Source: an uncultured Lachnospiraceae bacterium (GTDB taxonomy: Bacteria; Bacillota; Clostridia; Lachnospirales; Lachnospiraceae). Taken from it: a stretch of DNA of 22,084 nt. This document shows positions 17,268 through 22,084 of this stretch, one piece after another (position 1 is the stretch's first letter; every line of letters starts with the position of its first letter). The position numbers and the translations under genes are program-made. Below the pieces are notes generated by a model, which searched no databases, was not told the origin of the DNA, and saw only the letters and a program-made list of their open reading frames with translations. Where the stretch lies: the NCBI GenBank assembly GCA_937920345.1, contig CALGVA010000015.1:1-22084 (forward strand), given 5' to 3'.

Positions 17268-18201
17268 AGGCAGCCTCCTTCCCGGCAAACCATGCGTCCA
17301 GAGCCTTCATGACCAGATCCGTCCGTTCCTTTGCCTTCATCCCTGAGAAATACTTTTCTTCCGCCTCTGCCGGAACCTTAATGCTCACAGGCCTCGCCGG
17401 GAGAGGTTTCTTCGCCGAATGCAGGATCTCTTCCAGCTTCGCCGCGGTCAGTTCCCCTGCTGCCGCCCGGATCGCCTTTGCCGTGCTTTCATTGATCTGG
17501 CCGTCCTCTGCCGCAGCGATGCCCTGTTCCTCTTCTGACAGATAGGAAAGCTCCACCGCCGCCGTCAATGATATCTCACCGGCATCCAGCCTGTCCTTAA
17601 ATGGCCCGATCAGCTTGTCCACCCTCATATACCGGGCGATGTTCCTGCCGGTCATCCCGTATTCCTCACCGATACCGTCCCGGCTCTTTGACTTGTGGAC
17701 ATCATGTCCACAAGTTCCGATCTCTTCGATCTCCCGCAGGATATCATTCCTCTTGCCCTGACTGATGACCTTCTCGTACCTTGCCGCCAGCACAGCCGCC
17801 TTCTCAGACGGAAGCAACTCCGAAAATGCCCTCTGGATCATGTTCGTCTCAATCACATAGACATAAGCCTCTTCATCGGTCAGTCCTTCCTTCACAATCG
17901 CCGGTATCTCCGTAAGCCCCGCGATCCTTGCCGCGTTCTGGCGGTTATGCCCGGAAAGCATTTCATAGCCCCTGCCCTTCTTCCGCACGATCACAGGATT
18001 CAGAACCCCATGTTCCCGGATACTCTCCACCATGTCATCCAAGCGCTCACCCTCATATAGGCGGAAGGGATGGTCGTGAAACGGCTTGATGTTATCCACA
18101 GGCAGGTTTTGGAGGCCGTTTCCGGTCTCCGCCTGCGGCACATCCGCCGTCATCATATCCACGGCGTCAAAAATCTTCCTCTTAGGTCCGTTAGCCTTCA
18201 T
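17254..18201 (-). CDS. parB: ParB-family partition/nuclease-domain protein
   Basis: A 315-residue ParB/Spo0J-type DNA-binding protein. The ParB N-terminal domain runs from LPVDNIKPF (33-41) through the GHNRQNAAR box (84-92, the counterpart of GERRxRA) to ETNMIQRAFSELLPSEKA (118-135). A helix-turn-helix follows around MTGRNIARYMRVDKL. ParB binds parS sites and acts with ParA in segregation, or in copy control on integrative conjugative elements. The start codon overlaps the parA stop (ATGA), with GGAGGTG 5 nt upstream, so the pair is translationally coupled. Base composition is noticeably GC-richer than the BREX genes, as expected for a separate backbone module. Confidence 0.93.
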   Translation of the reverse strand: MKANGPKRKIFDAVDMMTADVPQAETGNGLQNLPVDNIKPFHDHPFRLYEGERLDDMVESIREHGVLNPVIVRKKGRGYEMLSGHNRQNAARIAGLTEIPAIVKEGLTDEEAYVYVIETNMIQRAFSELLPSEKAAVLAARYEKVISQGKRNDILREIEEIGTCGHDVHKSKSRDGIGEEYGMTGRNIARYMRVDKLIGPFKDRLDAGEISLTAAVELSYLSEEEQGIAAAEDGQINESTAKAIRAAAGELTAAKLEEILHSAKKPLPARPVSIKVPAEAEEKYFSGMKAKERTDLVMKALDAWFAGKEAAYVQQ

Positions 18202-19031
18202 GCGATCACCTCCCCCGCCAGCCGCTCATAAGCCTTGCACGCATTACACCCTGGTGCGTATTCGATTAGCGGCTCACTGTAGTAAACACTCTCGCCTACC
18301 TTCACGGTATTCGGGATCTTGCTCTTAAAGATCCTGATCTGTCCCTGGAATGTCTCCGCCACCTGCTCCGTAATGGTCTTGCACAATATCGTCCTGGCAT
18401 CGCACATCGTGAGCAGGATACCCGCCACATCCAGCCGCCCATTGATACGGCTCTTGATCTTCTTCACCGTCTTCAGGAAGTCCTGTAACCCCTTCATCGC
18501 CAGAAGTTGCGGATTCACCGTCACGATCACTTCATCTGCCGCCGCCATAGCGTTTATGGTCAGCGCTCCCAAGGACGGAGAAGTATCGACAAGGATATAG
18601 TCATAATCATCCCTCAGCGGCTCTAGGATAGCCGCCAGCATCTTCTCCGTACCCATTTCCATTCTCAGCTTCGCTTCCACCGCGGAAAGCCCTATGGATG
18701 CCGGTATGAAGTCCACGCCGTTCCTCTCCCAGATATATTCCTCACGCTCCGGAAGCTCTTCATCCTCGATCACGTTCAGTATCAGATCCCCGATCGCCAC
18801 ATCCACATCTTCCGCCCCGAAGCAGGTGGTCAGGTTGGACTGCGGATCAAAGTCCACAGCCAAAACCCTCTTACCCTTCTTCTGCAGGGAATACGCCAGA
18901 TTGAACGCCGTAACGGATTTGCCGACACCGCCCTTCATCGCTCCGATCATGATTATCTTTCCCATATCATCACACCCCCTGTTCCGCGCAAACGCCATAA
19001 TCCTATTCCTACGCTTTTTGAATCTCTTCAT
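18198..19031 (-). CDS. parA: ParA-family partition ATPase
   Basis: A 277-residue ParA/MinD-type ATPase. The deviant Walker A is KGGVGKS (33-39), followed by LAVDFDPQSNLT (Walker A' region) and YILVDTSPSLG (Walker B). It pairs with the overlapping parB. I chose the ATG at 19031 because AAGGAGG lies 7 nt upstream. This start adds a basic 22-residue leader, MKRFKKRRNR onward, before the usual MGKIIMIG start. A second ATG at 18965 also has a GGGGGTG ribosome site and would give a standard 255-residue ParA. The frame is open upstream to 19199, but that part covers a hairpin and looks non-coding. Confidence 0.92.
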   Translation of the reverse strand: MKRFKKRRNRIMAFARNRGCDDMGKIIMIGAMKGGVGKSVTAFNLAYSLQKKGKRVLAVDFDPQSNLTTCFGAEDVDVAIGDLILNVIEDEELPEREEYIWERNGVDFIPASIGLSAVEAKLRMEMGTEKMLAAILEPLRDDYDYILVDTSPSLGALTINAMAAADEVIVTVNPQLLAMKGLQDFLKTVKKIKSRINGRLDVAGILLTMCDARTILCKTITEQVAETFQGQIRIFKSKIPNTVKVGESVYYSEPLIEYAPGCNACKAYERLAGEVIA

Positions 19032-19292
19032 CTGATTTCCTCCTTCGATTGTCTGTAACATGGATGCTTGTCTGCATCTGGCTCCAATAGGTAAAAAATA
19101 AGGGCCAGATCCGTCTGGGAGCATACTACTCCCGCGGATCAAAGCCCTATTTGCTCTGATAAGCATCACCCCACTCTCACGAAGACATTCTTCGTCCACT
19201 CGGAGTCTGGAAACCCCTCTGCCTTCTCAGTGTAGGTATTCGATTGTAAATTCGGCGCCGTCCTTACATCTCAACCTCTCTTCCAGTAGGTC
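19032..19292 (-). other. Structured leader upstream of parA
   Basis: About 260 nt without a credible gene. It contains a long terminator-like hairpin (19093-19152) and a small stem, ACGAAGA-ATG-TCTTCGT, near 19179-19195. A reading frame runs in from 19360 on the minus strand and stops at TGA near 19229, ending in EFTIEYLH. It has no start codon and may be the tail of a lost gene or chance. The block CTTCGTCCAC/GTGTAGGTAT at 19190-19239 recurs at the left edge of the window. Confidence 0.4.
19093..19152 (-). terminator. Long hairpin with U-tract ahead of parA
   Basis: On the minus strand an extended nested stem pairs AAATAGGGC with GCCCTTATT, GATCCG with CGGATC, and GGGAG with CTCCC, around the loop TAGTATG. 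Six uridines follow (19093-19098). It looks like an intrinsic terminator. It lies about 60 nt before the parA start, so it may instead work as an attenuator of parAB or insulate it from upstream transcription. Confidence 0.7.
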
Positions 19293-19352
19293 AAAAAAAT
19301 AGGACTTGGTCAGGAAGCCTTTAAAATCGGTCTTCTCTTGACTTGTCCTATT
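19293..19352 (-). terminator. Hairpin with U7 tract next to the helicase break
   Basis: AATAGGAC and GTCCTATT form a perfect 8-bp outer stem. Inner pairs GTCA/TGAC and GAAG/CTTC shorten the loop. Seven uridines follow on the minus strand (19293-19299). It begins 9 nt after the point where helicase homology ends, so it may be a terminator for the broken gene or a structured end of an inserted element. Confidence 0.5.
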
Positions 19353-20392
19353 ATACCGTACTCATCCAAAATAACACAATCGAAATGTTCTGGTTTGTAA
19401 TGCGTGAGATGTTCTTCTTTGTTCAAAGTCTGAACCGTTGCAAACACATAATCTTTATCGTACTCATGATACCCGGCGCCGACAAGTCCCATAGAAACAT
19501 TCTTTCCGAATACTCTCTCATAGGATTTCTTAGTCTGTCTTGCCAGTTGTCCTCTATGTACAAGGAAAAGCACTCGTTTAAACCCAAGCTCACGCATGGC
19601 AAATGCAGAAGCATAGGTTTTTCCCGTACCCGTCGCAGATATGAGCAGTGCACGTTCCTCCCCGGAAGCTATGATTTTACGCAGATTACAGATAAATCCG
19701 ATCTGCATCTCATTCGGACGCAACCTGTATTTTTCTATAGACGGTATAAATTCCTGTTTTGCTATCTCCCGCTGCTTCTTGATAATTCGATAGCGTTCCT
19801 GATAAGCTTCAAAAAATTCATCATATACCAGCGCGTGAACCGATTTCCATAACTGTGAAAATTCTTCCAGCAGTTCTCCTGTAACTTCACCTTGCTCCGT
19901 AGAAACAATCTTCGTATTCCATTCCTTATTGCTGGTGAGCGCGGCACCCGTCATATTGGAACTGCCAATAATAATACGGTAAATTTCTTCCCTTTTGAAA
20001 ATATACCCTTTTGTGTGAAAATCAGCCTCTGACTCCTCGACATCATACATTTTCAGCGTAATATTTTTTAGATCATGCAGCTTATCTAATGCCGCCGGTT
20101 CGCTGAAAAATAAATAGTTTGTCGTAAGAATTTCACCCGGAATATTTCTCTTCTCTAATTCCTTCAGCGTCTGCAAAAGAGGCGTGATTCCACCCATTGT
20201 AATAAAAGCAACACTAATTTGAAAACGATCACATGCCAAAAGTTCATCCTCGATAGCGGACACTACCTTTTTCCCCTCTTTGTAGTTATTTGAGACAAAT
20301 TGAGGTCTGTAAGCTATATTAGAAGCTACACTGCCATCTATATATGCTGTTTTATATCCACTATAAAGTTCATCCATTATGCTTTGATTCAT
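19310..20392 (-). pseudogene. PLD-like/DEAH helicase gene truncated at motif II
   Basis: The N-terminal part of a large fused defence-type helicase. A phospholipase-D-like domain has HTKGY (126-130) and GSSNMTG (143-149). The start of a superfamily 2 helicase follows, with motif I ATGTGKT (253-259), motif Ia-like VLFLVHRGQLARQ, and motif II beginning VILDE (340-344). Homologues continue as DEAH and run several hundred residues more. Here homology ends at 19361, and 16 unrelated residues lead to a stop at 19310. The gene therefore lacks most of the helicase and is almost surely non-functional. The ribosome site before the ATG at 20392 is weak. The break is the likely junction with the parAB/BREX element. 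The missing half could lie beyond the left edge of the window if the break is an insertion. Confidence 0.85.
19350..19379 (-). promoter_or_regulatory. Possible junction promoter toward parA
   Basis: A perfect TATAAT (19350-19355) lies 18 nt downstream of a weak TTGTGT (19374-19379) on the minus strand. The -35 lies in helicase coding sequence and the -10 lies just past the break, so the promoter would be created by the junction. A start near 19343 would fall inside the neighbouring hairpin, so only one of the two may function. Confidence 0.3.
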
Positions 20393-20527
20393 GGCATCTT
20401 TTCACTTTCGTCTATTGTGTGCGATTTGTCTGTGATAATTGTTGCGGTATATCGGAACTACTTCTATACATGTTACCATATACAGACTTTTTTTTCTAAT
20501 AAAAAATGGAAACTCATTCACCCTGAA

Positions 20528-21289
20528 TCACACCCCCGAATCCCCCTCAACCGCCCCGCAAATATTATCAACCATATCCTCATACGCCGGGTTGTACCTT
20601 GCCAGCGCATCGATCACATCACTTCTGGAAAAAGTGCGCAGAAACGCCTGCTCTTTCTCTATGCAGAGCAAATACTCATAGATCCGGTCTATTCCCGTGT
20701 AAGGGGATAAATCCCGAAGCACCGGATAATCCAGCGTCAGGATGGTATCCTGCGGGGCAAAGCGCATATCATACCATTTGAAAAACTCCGGCATACCTTT
20801 TACGACCGTATCATACAGACAGCGGTTGCCGTAACTGTCAAACGCCGTCATAAGTTCGTTATAAAGCGAAAGCGCCGCACGGACTTTCTGTTCCACACAG
20901 GCAAGCCCGCGTTCATAGGCCTGCTGTGCCGAAAGCTTTTCCTGCCCTGCCAGGATATCACATTTTTGCTGCCCCTTTTCACAACTGTGACCGCCCGGCT
21001 CCGTACACTCCATTCTGCATCCCTCATTGTCACAGTCTGCTGCCTTTTCCTCCGCCCCTTCGTTTCCACTACCATCGGAATTCACACCGCACACTCCACT
21101 TTCACTTCCCGTCTCATAACTCCCATTCTCACGTTCCGCATAAGCCGCCTCCCGGATACAGTAAAGCACAGCTCCCATAAGCTGTTCCGCCTTCTCATAA
21201 GTCACGGAAGTGCTCTCCCCGGCCGTATACCTCTGTGCAAGTTTCCCCACGATCGGAACCAGTTCTTCCATCTTGTAACGATACTCCAT
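20528..21289 (-). CDS. DUF6179-like hypothetical protein
   Basis: A 253-residue soluble protein. The C-terminal half contains FFKWYDMRFAPQDTILTLDYP and YEYLLCIEKEQAFLRTFS, then ARYNPAYEDMVDNICGA. This fits my memory of DUF6179, a family of unknown function found with DUF6323 in Lachnospiraceae. A low-complexity Gly/Glu/Cys-rich stretch of about 50 residues (roughly 60-115) interrupts the protein and carries most of its cysteines. The ATG at 21289 has AAAGGAG 6 nt upstream and is preferred over the ATG at 21307, which has none. It follows the DUF6323-like gene by 41 nt, so the two probably share one transcript. Confidence 0.7.
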   Translation of the reverse strand: MEYRYKMEELVPIVGKLAQRYTAGESTSVTYEKAEQLMGAVLYCIREAAYAERENGSYETGSESGVCGVNSDGSGNEGAEEKAADCDNEGCRMECTEPGGHSCEKGQQKCDILAGQEKLSAQQAYERGLACVEQKVRAALSLYNELMTAFDSYGNRCLYDTVVKGMPEFFKWYDMRFAPQDTILTLDYPVLRDLSPYTGIDRIYEYLLCIEKEQAFLRTFSRSDVIDALARYNPAYEDMVDNICGAVEGDSGV

Positions 21290-21330
21290 CGCCTGCTCCT
21301 TTCCCATGCTCTTTGCCGTAAAGCCGTAAA

Positions 21331-21861
21331 CTACCAGAAAAGCTCCTTAAGCGTCTCCATGTACACATCATAGTCCCACCTTTTCACCTCATCAAAGGCC
21401 TCATACTCCCCGCGCCCTTCCGATGCCTGATAGCCGTTATATCCCGCCCGGATCGCCTGCGCAAAAATCGACAGGCAGGTTCCTTCCAGATATTCCAGAT
21501 CCCCGTAACAGACCTGATCAAACTGCTCCCGCATAAAATGCAGCAGCTCATCATCCGAGATCTCATCCTGCATCTCATTCTTATACATGTAGAAGATATC
21601 CTGCAGTCTGACCAGTGTATCCACATAATTGTTCTGGTCAATAAAGTCCGAATCACAGAACTCATATATGATCTTCGGTATGATCCCCTCGCCGAACTCC
21701 ACCCTCCTCGATTCCCGCAGTGCATGGCTTCGCTCCGCCACAATCAACTGTGCCTCCTGTTCACTCAGGCTGAGCCCATACTGCTGCGTGACCCGGTTCG
21801 TTTCAACCACCTTCGCCAACTGATTCTGCTGCTGTAATAACATCATCCAGTTTTGTTCCAT
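21331..21861 (-). CDS. DUF6323-like hypothetical protein
   Basis: A 176-residue acidic, helical protein starting MEQNWMMLLQQQNQLAK. Conserved-looking stretches are LSLSEQEAQLIVAER, RVEFGEGIIPKIIYEFCDS and FIDQNNYVDTLVRLQDIFY, followed by ISDDELLHFMREQFD. I recognise this as DUF6323-like, a family of unknown function that travels with DUF6179 in gut Clostridia. The ATG at 21861 has AAGGGGG about 8 nt upstream. A good extended -10 promoter lies at 21929-21957, so this is the first gene of a two-gene operon. No catalytic motif or membrane segment is visible. Confidence 0.75.
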   Translation of the reverse strand: MEQNWMMLLQQQNQLAKVVETNRVTQQYGLSLSEQEAQLIVAERSHALRESRRVEFGEGIIPKIIYEFCDSDFIDQNNYVDTLVRLQDIFYMYKNEMQDEISDDELLHFMREQFDQVCYGDLEYLEGTCLSIFAQAIRAGYNGYQASEGRGEYEAFDEVKRWDYDVYMETLKELFW

Positions 21862-21928
21862 GCGTCTTCCCCCTTATCTGCCTGCCATATCACGCTTTTG
21901 ATGAACGCGTGAATCGTAACGGAATTTG

Positions 21929-21957
21929 ATTATAGCATTGCCCGAAATGCCTTTCCA
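21929..21957 (-). promoter_or_regulatory. Promoter of the DUF6323/DUF6179 pair
   Basis: TGGAAA (21952-21957) and TATAAT (21929-21934) are separated by 17 nt on the minus strand, with TGC directly before TATAAT as an extended -10. The promoter lies about 65 nt before the ATG at 21861. Confidence 0.7.
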
Positions 21958-22002
21958 GTCTTGTTTTTCCGGCATTTTTATGATATTATAACCATGGAAA
22001 GA

Positions 22003-22037
22003 GGGAGCAGACTTTTACATCTGCTCCCTTGTGTTTT
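22003..22037 (+). terminator. Hairpin GGGAGCAGA/TCTGCTCCC
   Basis: A perfect 9-bp stem with loop CTTTTACA (22003-22028) is followed on the plus strand by TTGTGTTTTT. On the minus strand the tail is poor in uridine. It probably ends transcription of a gene to the right, or works in both directions; no plus-strand gene is visible before it. Confidence 0.5.
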
Positions 22038-22040
22038 TGC

Positions 22041-22084
22041 TTAATGTTTCTTTCGGCCTGCCTCTGTGCGGCTTCTGCCTTCCC
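22041..22084 (-). other. Possible tail of a gene entering from the right
   Basis: On the minus strand the edge reads EGRSRTEAGRKKH and then a TAA stop at 22041-22043. The hairpin at 22003-22028 follows within about 15 nt. A basic tail followed by a terminator is a plausible gene end, but 14 codons are too few to name a product. Confidence 0.25.

Noticed and set aside
19032..19199. Upstream extension of parA to a GTG at 19199
   Set aside because: The extension runs through a strong hairpin, has no ribosome site and encodes no conserved segment; much better starts exist at 19031 and 18965.
22044..22084. Plus-strand ATG at the right edge reading like a signal peptide
   Set aside because: No ribosome site precedes it, a hairpin sits directly upstream, and the opposite strand gives a more natural basic gene tail ending before that hairpin.
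1..22084. CRISPR array, tRNA or rRNA genes, complete insertion sequence
   Set aside because: No regularly spaced repeats, cloverleaf, rRNA signature or transposase reading frame was seen.

Overview
The window is dominated by one long minus-strand operon, a complete type 1 BREX anti-phage locus. It carries brxA, brxB, brxC, pglX, pglZ and brxL (about 16.8 kb down to 3.9 kb). Three more co-directional genes follow with no promoter-sized gap, and they look like an ABC-three-component (ABC-3C) conflict module: a protein with an ABC-3C-like C-terminal domain, a small middle component and an SMC/Rad50-like ATPase. A strong intrinsic terminator (507-543) closes the operon. Protein resemblances throughout, strong AGGAGG ribosome sites and ICE-type ParA/ParB genes suggest a gut Clostridia host, most likely Lachnospiraceae. 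That assignment is an inference from family resemblance, because the window has no rRNA or marker gene.

Layout by coordinate, with every gene on the minus strand. 1-202: no convincing gene. 203-403: a small hypothetical protein with its own good ribosome site. 507-543: operon terminator. 567-3830: three-gene ABC-3C-like module. 3873-16798: six-gene BREX core, transcribed from a near-consensus promoter at 16877-16905. 16995-19031: parA-parB and a 90-residue protein typical of conjugative-element backbones, visibly richer in GC than the BREX genes. 19032-19360: a structured non-coding stretch with two terminator-like hairpins. 19310-20392: a phospholipase-D-like/DEAH helicase gene cut off at its DE(AH) box. 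20528-21861: a pair of genes resembling the DUF6179 and DUF6323 families. 22003-22037: a hairpin, then a possible gene tail at the right edge.

How the parts work together. BrxB, BrxC, PglZ and PglX are expected to form the methylation and surveillance machinery that marks host DNA at a non-palindromic site. BrxL acts in the exclusion step. The three downstream genes share the transcript and are tightly spaced (42 nt gap, 20 nt overlap, 17 nt gap), so they would be made together with BREX. They could be a second defence layer or an accessory sensor/effector for BREX. This composite BREX plus ABC-3C operon is the most interesting feature here. The ParA/ParB block and the truncated helicase mark the locus as cargo on, or next to, a mobile element.
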